NCBI GenBank assembly: GCA_900316835.1
Contig: ONEL01000017.1
Coordinates: 33,897-97,896, forward strand
Direction of reading: 5' to 3'
Source: an uncultured Prevotellaceae bacterium
Lineage (GTDB): Bacteria; Bacteroidota; Bacteroidia; Bacteroidales; Muribaculaceae
Length of the DNA stretch: 64,000 nucleotides
In this document: one piece after another, positions 8,121 through 18,007 of the stretch
Position numbering within the stretch: position 1 is the stretch's first letter
Layout: each line of letters begins with the position of its first letter
Notes under the pieces: model-generated
Seen by the model: the letters and a program-made list of their open reading frames with translations, nothing else
What the model was told of the DNA's origin: nothing
The model's database searches: none
Program-made: the position numbers and the translations under genes

Positions 8121-8949
8121 CAATAAAGTTTAAATCGTTTAACTCAGGATCTAAAGTATCAAGAGGCGACATTGTCTCGAGCCATTTCTCCCACTGGGCT
8201 TTGGAGCCATTGAACACGTTAAGATCCACATCGCCCCAAATTCCATTCACCCTGCCCCAGTGGCTATATTGCTGCAACTGGTGCGGGATGTGAGCAATAG
8301 CATCGGGTTGCTTAAAAGCGCACAGCCACAGGTTGATGTTGATTTGCCCATCCTTGATATATTTCTTATAGCCGTCGCCGTTGGTATATATCATCACCTT
8401 GTGACCACGCGAGCGCAGGTTGTCGATCATGTCGTCAAGGTGCTTTTGAGTGCGCTCGTTTTGCACCATTTGGTCGTTGCTCCAGTCTTCCACATCAATA
8501 ACCGGTGGAAGGTCGAGTTTTCGCCACCCTATTGTTTCCAAGAAGTTTTTAGCCTGATTGAGACCATCGGTCTTCTTGCGGAAAAAGTGATAAGCTCCCA
8601 CTTTAAGTCCCGCCGCTCGCGCGTTGTCATAGTTCTTGGCAAATCGTGAGTCGTGATGATCTTCACCTTCACTAGCCTTGATTATCACAAAGCTGTAGCC
8701 TTGAGCTTTGACCTTCTCAAAGTCGATGTCTCCATTGTGGCTCGAAACGTCAATACCCACAATAGGATACTTGCTACGGTTAATCTCTATTTCACCTCGC
8801 ATCCAGTGGAAAATGTCGGTGCGGTTTTTATAGGCCCACCATGCGAGTGCGCTTGCCAACACAGCCATCACCCCCAGTGCGATGAGGATAATCTTGATCA
8901 CCTTGCGGCGACGACGCTTTCCATGTGTGGTGACGGCTGCGTTACTCAT
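8107..8949 (-). CDS. GH25 lysozyme, membrane-anchored
   Basis: A short cytoplasmic Arg/Lys-rich stretch (KRRRRK) and one transmembrane helix (about 18-40) precede a GH25 domain from residue 61 to about 265. GIDVSSHNGDIDF (Asp67), VIIKASEGEDHHD, GAYHFFRKKTDG and PPVIDVEDW (Asp152, Glu154) are the catalytic signature of Chalaropsis-type muramidases, which cut the MurNAc-GlcNAc bond. QQYSHWGRVNGIWGDVDLNVF is the usual closing motif. The membrane anchor and host-like context suggest wall remodelling rather than a phage endolysin. It is followed, with overlap, by the secreted protein at 7.5 kb. Confidence 0.88.
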   Translation of the reverse strand: MSNAAVTTHGKRRRRKVIKIILIALGVMAVLASALAWWAYKNRTDIFHWMRGEIEINRSKYPIVGIDVSSHNGDIDFEKVKAQGYSFVIIKASEGEDHHDSRFAKNYDNARAAGLKVGAYHFFRKKTDGLNQAKNFLETIGWRKLDLPPVIDVEDWSNDQMVQNERTQKHLDDMIDNLRSRGHKVMIYTNGDGYKKYIKDGQININLWLCAFKQPDAIAHIPHQLQQYSHWGRVNGIWGDVDLNVFNGSKAQWEKWLETMSPLDTLDPELNDLNFIDDEL

Positions 8950-8964
8950 AATATTGTTAAATTG

Positions 8965-9468
8965 CTAGAACAACGGGAACGAGTTGGCTGGATCGCAATA
9001 CTTCTTCTCAAACTCATCTTGGCTCATAGTCATCATCAGGATGCCCTGAATAAGAACTACAACGGCTATTATTCCAGGTAAAACTCCGCAAGTGAGAACA
9101 CCTCCAAATAGTGAGATAAGCAAGATTATGATCCCTGATGTGGTCTTGTCGAGATAGATATAATGCACGCCCAGAGTACCCAGAAAGATTGCCAGCAAAC
9201 CTGCCACGCCACGGCTTTTACCCGAGGAACCAGCAGCAAAAATGTCGTTGCTGGGTGGTGGCGTGAAAGCGGGCTGAGGCCCTTGAGCATATCCACCAGG
9301 CTGCCCTTGCCCGTATTGTTGCTGTTGTTGCTGAGCTTGGAACTGAGGTGGCACAGCCGCACTTGCCGCTTCAAACTCATTTCCGCAGAACGGGCATGTT
9401 ATTTTTTCCACTTCATACTGTGTAGAGATTTGATTCCTACACTGTGGACATTGATAGTTTACTGCCAT
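8965..9468 (-). CDS. TM2-domain protein with N-terminal zinc ribbon
   Basis: Residues 7-28 hold a CPQC...CPFC zinc ribbon (Cys7, Cys10, Cys25, Cys28). A Gln/Gly/Pro-rich linker (about 40-75) follows, then a TM2 domain: RGVAGLLAIFLGTLGVHYIYL and SGIIILLISLFGGVLTCGVLPG, two membrane helices joined by a short turn. TM2 proteins occur in many bacteria without a known reaction. It sits just upstream of the GH25 gene (15-base gap), so the three genes from 9468 down to 7515 probably form one operon. Confidence 0.82.
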   Translation of the reverse strand: MAVNYQCPQCRNQISTQYEVEKITCPFCGNEFEAASAAVPPQFQAQQQQQQYGQGQPGGYAQGPQPAFTPPPSNDIFAAGSSGKSRGVAGLLAIFLGTLGVHYIYLDKTTSGIIILLISLFGGVLTCGVLPGIIAVVVLIQGILMMTMSQDEFEKKYCDPANSFPLF

Positions 9469-9542
9469 AATCTAGAATTGCTGTTAGAGGTGAATAATGA
9501 CAAATAAATTAAATCTGTGGCTAGCTTTAGCGCGCAATGTGA

Positions 9543-11618
9543 TTAACGGCGACGCTTGGCTTGACGTTTTTGCTGCTCCATCTGCTGTCGCTGAGCCTCC
9601 TCGAGACGTGCCATGAAACCACTTTTCTTCTTGGGTTTCTTGGCATTCTCCGCCATGATGGCGCGCACCTTGTCCTCCTTCACGGTGAGGCGAGTCAGGT
9701 AGGTTTGAACGATGGTGATGAGCAACGAAACAAAGTAGTAGTAGCTCAAACCGGCAGCGTAAGTGTTAAAGAACACAAGGAACATGAGTGGCATGAGGTA
9801 CATCATCCATTTCATGCCAGGCATTTGACTTGACGACTGCGACTGCATGTTGATGTAGGTGTAGCCAATGTTGGTGACAGTCATCAGCAAGCAGAAGATG
9901 CTCAGGTGATCGCCCAGGAGCGGAATGCTGAATGGTAGCGAAATGATGGCATCGGGAGCGCTAAGGTCAGGAGCCCACAGGAACGACTGCCCACGCAAGT
10001 CGATGCTCGAGGGGAAGAACCAGAACATGGCAATCAGGAATGGCATCTGTAGCAGCATGGGCAAGCATCCGCCCATGGGATTGGCTCCAGCCTGCTTGTA
10101 GAGCTCCATCGTCTTCTGCTGCTTCTTCATGGCATCGCTTGGGTCGGGATATTTCTCGTTGAGCGCAGCAATGTCGGGCTGCAAGATTTTCATCTTCGCT
10201 TGCGATAGGTAACTCTTGTAGGTGAGTGGCCACAGCACCAGTTTTAGCAAAATGGTGAGCACGAGAATCACTATACCCAAGTTCCAGCCAAACTTGCACA
10301 ACCAGTTAAATACCGGCATCACGATACCCGAGTTAATCCAGCGGAATAGAGTCCATCCCAGCGACACCAAACGGGTGAGATGCAAGTCCTCGCTAGGCGA
10401 GAAACGGTCGTAGCTTGAAAGAATATCGTAACGGTTAGGGCCAATGTAGAAATAGAACGAAGCTGGCGCTGGAGAATCCGATTTATAGTCAATGTGGCTA
10501 TAGATGTTAATATCCTTGAGATAGGTGTCATATTCCTTGGAGTTCTTGCCTTCCTCATAGGCTGTGCTCGACAGTTTAGCGCCACTAAAGGCCTGATTAG
10601 CAATCAGTGCGGTCGAGAAGAACTGGCTCTTGCCCGAGATCCACTTGATGCGTTCCTGGACATCCTTGTCCTTGCTGCCGCTCTCACTCAGGTTCTCCAC
10701 ATCATCGCTACCCTGCACTTTCCAGTAGAGGGCACTATTGCGCTCTTCAAACTGCTTTCCTGCCTCCTGACGCTTAATCTTCTGATTCCAAGTGAAGTCC
10801 ATGTCGGTGCGATTGGTGGGAATCACGTTCTGCATGTTATGTTGCAGCACTTCCATGCGCACCATGTAGGTTCCCTTCACCAGCGTGTATCGCAGGCTCC
10901 ACTTGGCACCACCCTCAAGGTTCATTGACATTGTTACGCTCGAGTCATTTTGCTGTTCGGGGGTAAAGAAGAAGTCCTTTGTCTCAAAGTGCTGGGTATC
11001 GGTATTCAAGCCAAAGCTGTAGTCATTGTTCTCAGGATTAATGAGCTCAACCGGAACACTCTTGTTATTCTTGTAGTCTTCTTGAGTGCGATAAGCCTTA
11101 TAGCCCTTGAGAGTGGCACGGCTAATGACACCACCCTTAGTGCTTATTTCAATCGCTAGCGAGTCGTTCTCAAGCTTCACAGTCTTGTTCTCGCCGGTGA
11201 GATTAGCGCTGAAGGCTGCTGCCTTAGCATATTTTTCTATCACTTTCTTCACCGCTTGCACCGCTAGGTTTTGAGAGCGAGGATCATCGCTGGTGCTGGC
11301 GTTGAGGCTGGCGATGTTGATGATTTTGTTATCGATTTTTACTGTGCCGGCGGCTTTGCCGTCAGTGCTGGTGATGTTCACCCCTTCTACGGCAATGTCA
11401 CCATTCTTGGCAACTAGAGTGTCGAGCAATGCAAACTCAGCCTGTGTGAGCGTGTCGACACTGGCGTTAGCCACTTGTTGCGACTGCGACTGCGCTTGCT
11501 CAGTTTTAGAGGCTTGTTGCTGCTCAAGTTGCTCGTCTTTGTTGGGCTGCTGAAGCATCATGAACCCAAAGATTACCGCACACATGAGCAACATGCCGAT
11601 GATCGTGTTTTTATCCAT
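9543..11618 (-). CDS. yidC: Membrane protein insertase YidC
   Basis: The protein is 691 residues from the start MDKNTIIGMLLM at 11618; an upstream in-frame start at 11654 is unlikely because Bacteroidota YidC proteins begin with MDKNTIIG. It has an N-terminal helix, a Gln/Ser-rich spacer, a large periplasmic P1 domain (roughly 150-410) and the five-helix insertase core from about 430: LGWTLFRWINSG, WNLGIVILVLTILLKLVLWPL, and QAKMKILQPDIAALNEKYPD, the C1 coiled loop. The C-terminal tail is basic (KKPKKKSG to RQAKRRR), as in ribosome-binding YidC proteins. It inserts membrane proteins alone or with SecYEG. pyrG lies 99 bases upstream on the same strand, a frequent pairing in this phylum. Confidence 0.96.
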   Translation of the reverse strand: MDKNTIIGMLLMCAVIFGFMMLQQPNKDEQLEQQQASKTEQAQSQSQQVANASVDTLTQAEFALLDTLVAKNGDIAVEGVNITSTDGKAAGTVKIDNKIINIASLNASTSDDPRSQNLAVQAVKKVIEKYAKAAAFSANLTGENKTVKLENDSLAIEISTKGGVISRATLKGYKAYRTQEDYKNNKSVPVELINPENNDYSFGLNTDTQHFETKDFFFTPEQQNDSSVTMSMNLEGGAKWSLRYTLVKGTYMVRMEVLQHNMQNVIPTNRTDMDFTWNQKIKRQEAGKQFEERNSALYWKVQGSDDVENLSESGSKDKDVQERIKWISGKSQFFSTALIANQAFSGAKLSSTAYEEGKNSKEYDTYLKDINIYSHIDYKSDSPAPASFYFYIGPNRYDILSSYDRFSPSEDLHLTRLVSLGWTLFRWINSGIVMPVFNWLCKFGWNLGIVILVLTILLKLVLWPLTYKSYLSQAKMKILQPDIAALNEKYPDPSDAMKKQQKTMELYKQAGANPMGGCLPMLLQMPFLIAMFWFFPSSIDLRGQSFLWAPDLSAPDAIISLPFSIPLLGDHLSIFCLLMTVTNIGYTYINMQSQSSSQMPGMKWMMYLMPLMFLVFFNTYAAGLSYYYFVSLLITIVQTYLTRLTVKEDKVRAIMAENAKKPKKKSGFMARLEEAQRQQMEQQKRQAKRRR

Positions 11619-11717
11619 ACAAATAGTTGAAAATATTGTTTTTAAGAGTGACATGATGGTGAGTCAAAAAACACTCACACACTACCATCTCACTGGTTAT
11701 TTAATAATCTTTTTTTC

Positions 11718-13361
<1,644 letters not shown>

Positions 13362-13371
13362 TTACAAACTG

Positions 13372-13401
13372 CAAAGATAAACATTTTTTTCTAAACGACA
13401 A
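13372..13401 (-). promoter_or_regulatory. Promoter of pyrG
   Basis: Reading the minus strand, TATCTTTG (13372-13379) has TTG (13399-13401) 19 bases upstream. The -33 triplet falls in the first bases of a repeat A copy. The predicted leader is about 37 bases. Confidence 0.7.
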
Positions 13402-13530
13402 AAATGCGATTAAGCGAGTCAAAGCTGAGCTTGCTCAAAGCCTTGCGAAAGTTTTTTTAAAGACAAAAATGCGATTAAGCGAGACAAAGCATGAGCTTGC
13501 TCAATGCGTTGCGAGCGTGAGCATTTTATT
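13399..13530. repeat. Repeat A, two tandem copies
   Basis: Two head-to-tail copies of a roughly 60-base unit begin GACAAAAATGCGATTAAGCG and continue through a GAGCTTGCTCAA inner palindrome to a GCGAGCGTGAGCATTTT end. A partial third copy is at 13727. The same unit occurs inverted at 1742-1806 and singly at 35551 and 57997. Confidence 0.8.
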
Positions 13531-13534
13531 TAAT

Positions 13535-13590
13535 TACGGACTAATGATTTGTGCATTAGAGGGGATTTATTAAAGACAATTGCTGGGATA
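13535..13590. repeat. Repeat B copy
   Basis: The segment contains GGACTAATGATTTGTGCATT and AGAGGGGATTTATTAAAGAC. CTAATG and CATTAG form a small hairpin. Near-identical copies stand at 35511, 57852, 57958 and, degenerate, at 63352. Repeat B often directly precedes repeat A or an ATTACTAACAATT tail. Confidence 0.75.
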
Positions 13591-13815
13591 ACTTTTTTCA
13601 AACAATTGCAAACAATTACTAACAATTAAATTATAGCGCGACGGCGAATTATATTCCGGCGATAGCCGGCTTTTTGACGCCACAAGGCGCGACTTTTTGA
13701 ATAACTTTTTTCAAACAATTACTAACAAAAATGCGATTAAGCGAGTTAAAGTTTTAGCTGGGGGGATGCGTGCCCTAGCAATAAAAAAAGGGCGTGCTTC
13801 GCACTTGAAATTAAA

Positions 13816-14030
13816 TTAACGTGAGTTCGACGAAAATAAATAGCTGTATGTCAGGCTGCTCCTCTAAGATAGAGGAGCTGTCGCGGAGCGACTGAGGAGT
13901 ATGATAACTATCAAATGAGGTGACATACCCCCCCCGACCCGCTCTTTCAGCATCAATGGGCTACGCCTCGCCAATAGCAAAACAAGTTTTGCTGCTGGTC
14001 TCGGCTTGCTCCATTGGTCTAACTTAGAGA
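13816..14030. mobile_element. MITE-like element, copy 1, right end missing
   Basis: The left inverted end AACGTGAGTTCGACGAAAA is followed by the same interior as copy 3 (51473-51708), including the CTCCTCTAAGATAGAGGAG palindrome and the optional module with GGGCTACGCCTCGCC. The match stops after GGTCTAACTTAGAG, so the right inverted end has been lost. It has a run of eight C where copy 3 has fewer. Confidence 0.75.
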
Positions 14031-14137
14031 TATTAATTTTTTAATCAATTTTAAGCGAAGCGCCCATTACTGCTGGACAAGGCGGGCATGCCCTGCACGC
14101 ACCCCCCATCTTTGCTTGTCAGTTAGTTAAAACCAGC

Positions 14138-14174
14138 AAGAAGGACAATGTGCATGCTGCCCATTGTCCTTCTT
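14138..14174 (-). terminator. Terminator of speA
   Basis: Thirteen-base perfect arms (AAGAAGGACAATG, 14138-14150 and 14162-14174) lie 40 bases downstream of the speA stop. A short T-rich stretch follows on the minus strand. Confidence 0.75.
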
Positions 14175-14215
14175 ATTGCTTGTGATAGCTATTATATCAC
14201 CGTGGTGGAAAGGAT

Positions 14216-16126
14216 TTACTCTTTCTCGAGATAGGTGTAGCCGTAGAGTCCTGAGCGGTAATTGCGCACAAACTCATTTCCCTCGTCGGCAGTGATTTTC
14301 TTTGCTCTAATCGACTCTGCCACCCACGACTCCACATTTCGCACCAGTTCCTTGGGGCTGAACTGCACGTAGTCGAGCACCTCGGCCACCGTCTCGCCGT
14401 CAATAACCTGATCAATCTCGTAGTGGTCTTTATAGACATCGATGTGCACAGCATTAGTGTCGCCAAAGAGGTTGTGCAAGTCGCCCAGAATTTCTTGATA
14501 GGCTCCCACAAGGAACACTCCCAGATAGTAATGCTCGCCCTCCTTGAGCTGATGCACCGGCAGGTAGTGAGAGAAACCCTGATTGGAAATGAAATTACCT
14601 ATCTTGCCATCGCTGTCGCATGTGATATCCTGGATTGTAGCAAGTTTATCGGGGCGCTCAGCCAGCCTACTCAGCGGTACCACAGGGAACACTTGGTCGA
14701 TGGCCCATGAGTCGGGCAGCGACTGGAATAGCGAGAAGTTGCAGAAGTACTTCTCGGGCAGCATCTTTGCCACTCCACGCAGTTCCTCGGGAGCATGTTT
14801 CATGTCACTCACCAGCATATTCACCTCTCGAGCCACGCTCCAAAAGAGTTTCTCAACCATGGCACGGGTGCGCAGGTCGAGTAATCCCAGCGAGAAGCGG
14901 TCGAGAGCCTCTTCGCGAATTTGCAACGCGTCGTGCCAGTCCTCGAGTAATCTCGCCATGTTTATTTTGTCGTAGATCTCATAGAGGTCGCGCACCAGCT
15001 CGTTCTCATCCTCACGCAAGTGGTCACGGCTGTCGTCCCACTGTGGCAGGCTCGCCGTCTCGAGCACCTCCACCACGAGAACCGAATGATGGGCTGTGAG
15101 GCTGCGTCCGCTCTCGGTGATGATGTTAGGATGCTTGATGCCATTCTTGTTGCAAGCGTCAACAAGCTGATAAACCGAGTCGTTGACATACTCCTGGATA
15201 CTGTAGTTCATACTATTCTCGCTCGCGCTATTGCGCGTGCCGTCATAGTCCACGCCCAGTCCACCGCCTATGTCGATAAAGTCGATATCAAAGCCCAGTT
15301 GCGTGAGTTGCACATAGAACTGGCAAGCTTCGCGCAAAGCATTCTTAATGCGCCTTATCTTGGTCACTTGGCTACCGATGTGGAAATGAATAAGCTTCAA
15401 GCAATCCATCATCTTGTTAGCCTGAAGGAATTCCATGGCTGTTTGCAGCTCGCTGGTGTTGAGTCCAAACTTGCTGCGATCGCCACCGCTCTCCTCCCAC
15501 TTGCCGCTACCGCTACTTGACAGCTTGATGCGGATGCCCACGTTAGGCCTGATGTTGAGACGCTTGGCAACGCTAGTGATGAGCTTGAGCTCATTGAGCT
15601 TCTCCACCACCAGGAAGATGCGTCGACCCATCTTTTGCGCCAGCAGTGCCAGCTCCACATAGTTCTCATCCTTGTAACCATTACAGATGATTAGCGAGTT
15701 CTCTGAAATCTTGCCCATGTTCATTGCCAGTACGGCATGCAACTCGGGTTTAGAACCAGCCTCCAGCCCAATATTGAACTTCCTGCCATGGGTAACAAGC
15801 TCTCGCACCACAGGCTCCATTTGGTTCACCTTGATGGGATAAATGATGAAGTTTTGCGCCTGATAGTCATATTCCTTAGCGGCCTTCTTGAAGCATGAGG
15901 AAATCTTCTCGATGCGATTGTCGAGAATGTCGGGGAAACGCAATAGCACTGGTGCCGAAATGTTGCGTTGTCGCAATTCTTCCATCACTTCCACCAGGTC
16001 AACGCCAGTGTAGGTTTGCTTGGGAGTCACACGCATGTGCCCCTTTTCATTGATTGAGAAATACTTGAGGCCCCAACCATTGATATTGTAGAGTTCGGCG
16101 CTGTCCTCAACGCGCCACTTGCTCAT
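14216..16126 (-). CDS. speA: Biosynthetic arginine decarboxylase
   Basis: The protein is 636 residues, the full length of SpeA. FIIYPIKVNQ (Lys99 as PLP Schiff base), GLEAGSKPEL, IICNGYKDENYV, GVRIKLSSSGSGKWEESGGD (shown split as it occurs) and LIHFHIGSQ define the alanine-racemase-fold barrel; DIGGGLGVDYDGT is the phosphate-binding glycine loop. A helical insertion (about 390-470) and the C-terminal beta domain follow. It makes agmatine from arginine, the first step to putrescine and spermidine in gut Bacteroidota. It stands alone, with its own terminator, in a repeat-rich gap. Confidence 0.96.
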   Translation of the reverse strand: MSKWRVEDSAELYNINGWGLKYFSINEKGHMRVTPKQTYTGVDLVEVMEELRQRNISAPVLLRFPDILDNRIEKISSCFKKAAKEYDYQAQNFIIYPIKVNQMEPVVRELVTHGRKFNIGLEAGSKPELHAVLAMNMGKISENSLIICNGYKDENYVELALLAQKMGRRIFLVVEKLNELKLITSVAKRLNIRPNVGIRIKLSSSGSGKWEESGGDRSKFGLNTSELQTAMEFLQANKMMDCLKLIHFHIGSQVTKIRRIKNALREACQFYVQLTQLGFDIDFIDIGGGLGVDYDGTRNSASENSMNYSIQEYVNDSVYQLVDACNKNGIKHPNIITESGRSLTAHHSVLVVEVLETASLPQWDDSRDHLREDENELVRDLYEIYDKINMARLLEDWHDALQIREEALDRFSLGLLDLRTRAMVEKLFWSVAREVNMLVSDMKHAPEELRGVAKMLPEKYFCNFSLFQSLPDSWAIDQVFPVVPLSRLAERPDKLATIQDITCDSDGKIGNFISNQGFSHYLPVHQLKEGEHYYLGVFLVGAYQEILGDLHNLFGDTNAVHIDVYKDHYEIDQVIDGETVAEVLDYVQFSPKELVRNVESWVAESIRAKKITADEGNEFVRNYRSGLYGYTYLEKE

Positions 16127-16228
16127 GCTGCTCGTAGTAGTAAGGTTTTAAAGCGTGAATAATGCTGGTTTTCTCTCACAGGCGAGGGTGCGAAAATGCG
16201 ATAAATGACGCAACCCTCATTTAGGGGG

Positions 16229-16236
16229 CAAAAATA
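16229..16236 (-). promoter_or_regulatory. -7 box upstream of speA
   Basis: TATTTTTG on the minus strand, about 100 bases before the speA ATG. A mirrored TATTTTTG occurs on the plus strand at 16280-16287, so the AT-rich block between them may start transcripts in both directions. The -33 triplets are not clear. Confidence 0.4.
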
Positions 16237-16394
16237 CAATTTTTTTTCAAACAATTACTAACAAATTCAAACAATTTTTATTTTTGCCCCACGCCAAGAG
16301 TGCCCCGTTGGGGCCCCAGCCTGGGATTTTTCTTAAAACCGATTAAGAAAAAAATCCCTGCAATAGCCTTTAATAAGAATGGGGGCTCGCAAGC

Positions 16395-16425
16395 TTGCAC
16401 AAGATTAAAAAAAATAGTAATTTTG
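16395..16425 (+). promoter_or_regulatory. Promoter of the DUF4286-ruvC operon, giving a leaderless message
   Basis: TTG at 16395-16397 and TAATTTTG at 16418-16425 are exactly 20 bases apart. Only five bases separate the -7 box from the ATG at 16431, so transcription should begin at or within a base or two of the start codon. Confidence 0.65.
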
Positions 16426-16430
16426 CACTG

Positions 16431-16760
16431 ATGATAATATGCAATACCACATATCATGTCGACTGCAGTGTGAGCGGAGAGTTCCTCGACTGGCTCAGAG
16501 ACGTTTATTTACCCAGGGCGCTTGAGGGCGACATGGTGAGAGCTCCACGGCTGTTACGCATGATGGGACACAACGATGGCGGGGTGTGCTTTGCGCTGCA
16601 GCTGCAAGCCACCAAGCTCAGCGAGTTACAACGCTGGAACCAAGCTGTGGGCAAGCAGTTGCATCAGCAACTCATCGAGCGCTTTGGTACCAAGGTGGCT
16701 GGCTTTACCACATTCATGGAAAATATCGACATTTTGAACAATGGAAAACAAGGAATATGA
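16431..16760 (+). CDS. DUF4286 family protein
   Basis: The 109-residue protein starts at [17 protein letters not shown]4286 proteins typically open with a NTTYHVD-like strand, and the promoter sits immediately upstream, so the longer TTG-initiated reading is rejected. The pattern of a beta strand, a helix ([14 protein letters not shown]), then two strands and a long helix suggests a ferredoxin-like (dimeric alpha-beta barrel) fold. [14 protein letters not shown] at the end is the other conserved part. Biochemical function is unknown. Its last 20 bases overlap ruvC, so it is tightly co-translated with the Holliday-junction resolvase, an arrangement that hints at a DNA-repair link (inference). 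Confidence 0.85.
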   Translation: MIICNTTYHVDCSVSGEFLDWLRDVYLPRALEGDMVRAPRLLRMMGHNDGGVCFALQLQATKLSELQRWNQAVGKQLHQQLIERFGTKVAGFTTFMENIDILNNGKQGI

Positions 16761-17307
16761 CAAAATCATAATAGGCATTGACCCAGGCACTAACGTCATG
16801 GGCTATGGGCTATTAGGAATCAAGGCTGGCAAGCCTTCGCTCATAGCTATGGGAGTGCTGCAACTGAGCAAACTTGATGACCATTACATGCGCCTGCGAC
16901 GCATCTACGACCGCGTGTTAAGCCTTGTGGAAGAATTTCTTCCCGACGAGCTGGCCATCGAAGCTCCTTTCTATGGCAAGAATGTGCAATCGATGCTTAA
17001 GCTGGGACGAGCTCAAGGAGTGGCGATGGCTGCCGCATTGGGTCGCCAGGTGCCCATTGCTGAGTATGAGCCACGCAAGATTAAGATGGCTATAACAGGC
17101 AATGGAGCAGCCAGCAAGGAGCAAGTGGCGATGATGCTACAGCGACAGCTAAGCATTAATCCCGCCGACATGCCCAGCTTGCTCGACGCCACCGACGCTC
17201 TTGCCGCTGCCCTGTGCCACTACTACGAGAGCAAGAAACCCTTTGCCAGCACCGCAAGCAAGTCGTGGAAAGACTTCATCGCTCACCATCCCAACCGCGT
17301 GGTTTAG
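16741..17307 (+). CDS. ruvC: Holliday junction resolvase RuvC
   Basis: The 188-residue protein has the RNase H-fold DEDD set: Asp14 ([14 protein letters not shown]), Glu74 ([12 protein letters not shown]), Asp149 and Asp152 ([16 protein letters not shown]). [12 protein letters not shown] and [21 protein letters not shown] are further RuvC hallmarks. It cuts four-way junctions within the RuvABC complex. A C-terminal extension of about 20 residues beyond the core is basic. The toxin-antitoxin cassette begins 126 bases downstream. Confidence 0.95.
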   Translation: MENKEYDKIIIGIDPGTNVMGYGLLGIKAGKPSLIAMGVLQLSKLDDHYMRLRRIYDRVLSLVEEFLPDELAIEAPFYGKNVQSMLKLGRAQGVAMAAALGRQVPIAEYEPRKIKMAITGNGAASKEQVAMMLQRQLSINPADMPSLLDATDALAAALCHYYESKKPFASTASKSWKDFIAHHPNRVV

Positions 17308-17392
17308 ACACGTCGCACACAAATGTGTATAAAAACATGTAATTGAACAATATTTCGCAACTCATTGTAGTGCTAGTATTGAGCATTTTTAT

Positions 17393-17437
17393 TAATTTTG
17401 CAACTTGGAAAAAGAATTAACAACATCAAATATATGA
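17393..17437 (+). repeat. Direct repeat, left copy, with promoter, leader and start codon
   Basis: Forty-five bases beginning TAATTTTGCAACTTGG and ending TATATGA recur at 17963-18007 with a single mismatch (17430 versus 18000). The unit holds a Bacteroidota -7 box, a leader of about 33 bases and the ATG. Here it serves the antitoxin. Confidence 0.9.
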
Positions 17438-17700
17438 CTACTAAACAAATGCAAATGAATACCGAGCTCTTCAGGTTGCTCCAGGAAATTTGCGCCAACG
17501 AGGACTTGATGAGCAAAGGCATTAAGGCTCTCAAACGCATTTTAGACAAACACAAAGCCGATGAGAGCATCATGAGCGAGGAAGAACTCAACGCTAAAAT
17601 TGAACGTGCCATTAAAGCCTACGAACAAGGTGAATGCCATGCAATGGAAGCACATGAGGACTTAACAGCCTACTTAAAACGTCGAGGTCATGACCTATAG
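17434..17700 (+). CDS. Type II antitoxin of a YoeB-type module
   Basis: The 88-residue protein starts at ATG 17434 inside the direct repeat; a TTG-initiated longer reading would start within the -7 box and is rejected. The N-terminal half is helical and the C-terminal half acidic (MSEEELNAKIERAIKAYEQG, then HAMEAHEDLTAYLKRRG), as in antitoxins that wrap the toxin with a disordered C-terminus. No clear Phd or RelB fold signature is visible, so the family is set by its partner. Its stop overlaps the toxin start by 11 bases, the standard coupling. It should neutralise the toxin and probably represses the shared promoter. Confidence 0.8.
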   Translation: MTTKQMQMNTELFRLLQEICANEDLMSKGIKALKRILDKHKADESIMSEEELNAKIERAIKAYEQGECHAMEAHEDLTAYLKRRGHDL

Positions 17701-17965
17701 TATAATTATCTCACCCGAGGCCGAGAAAGACTTTGTTAAGCTAGCTAAAAGCGAACCCAATGCATATAAAAAAGCTAAAAATTTGCTTGAGGAATTAAAA
17801 ACAAATCCTACCACTGGCACCGGGCATCCCGAGCAGCTCAAAGGTGCGCTAAACAACGTGTGGAGCAGGCGAATAACAAGAAAACACAGGCTTGTGTATA
17901 AAATCATTGACAATAAGGTTATTGTACTTATCTTATCAGCTTTTGGACATTATAGTGATAAATAA
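17690..17965 (+). CDS. YoeB/Txe-family mRNA interferase toxin
   Basis: The 91-residue protein aligns along its whole length with E. coli YoeB from memory: GHPEQLKGALNNVWSRRI, then RKHRLVYKI and a terminal SAFGHY. The catalytic residues known in YoeB (Glu46, Arg65, His83, Tyr84) correspond to Glu48, Arg67, His87 and Tyr88, all present, so the toxin looks active. YoeB cuts mRNA in the ribosomal A site. The stop codon ends one base past the start of the AT stretch before the right direct repeat, so the repeat lies immediately after the toxin. Confidence 0.92.
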   Translation: MTYSIIISPEAEKDFVKLAKSEPNAYKKAKNLLEELKTNPTTGTGHPEQLKGALNNVWSRRITRKHRLVYKIIDNKVIVLILSAFGHYSDK

Positions 17966-18007
17966 TTTTGCAACTTGGAAAAAGAATTAACAACATCAAT
18001 TATATGA
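17963..18007 (+). repeat. Direct repeat, right copy, promoter and leader of the lipoprotein gene
   Basis: This copy is 44/45 identical to 17393-17437 and again contains the -7 box TAATTTTG, the leader and the ATG, here of the lipoprotein gene at 18004. TTG at 17943-17945 could be its -33 element (17-base spacing). Confidence 0.9.

Noticed and set aside
8107..8949. GH25 lysozyme as a phage endolysin linked to the orphan phage genes
   Set aside because: It has an N-terminal membrane anchor, sits in an envelope operon with a TM2 gene and is more than 23 kb from the terminase-like gene.
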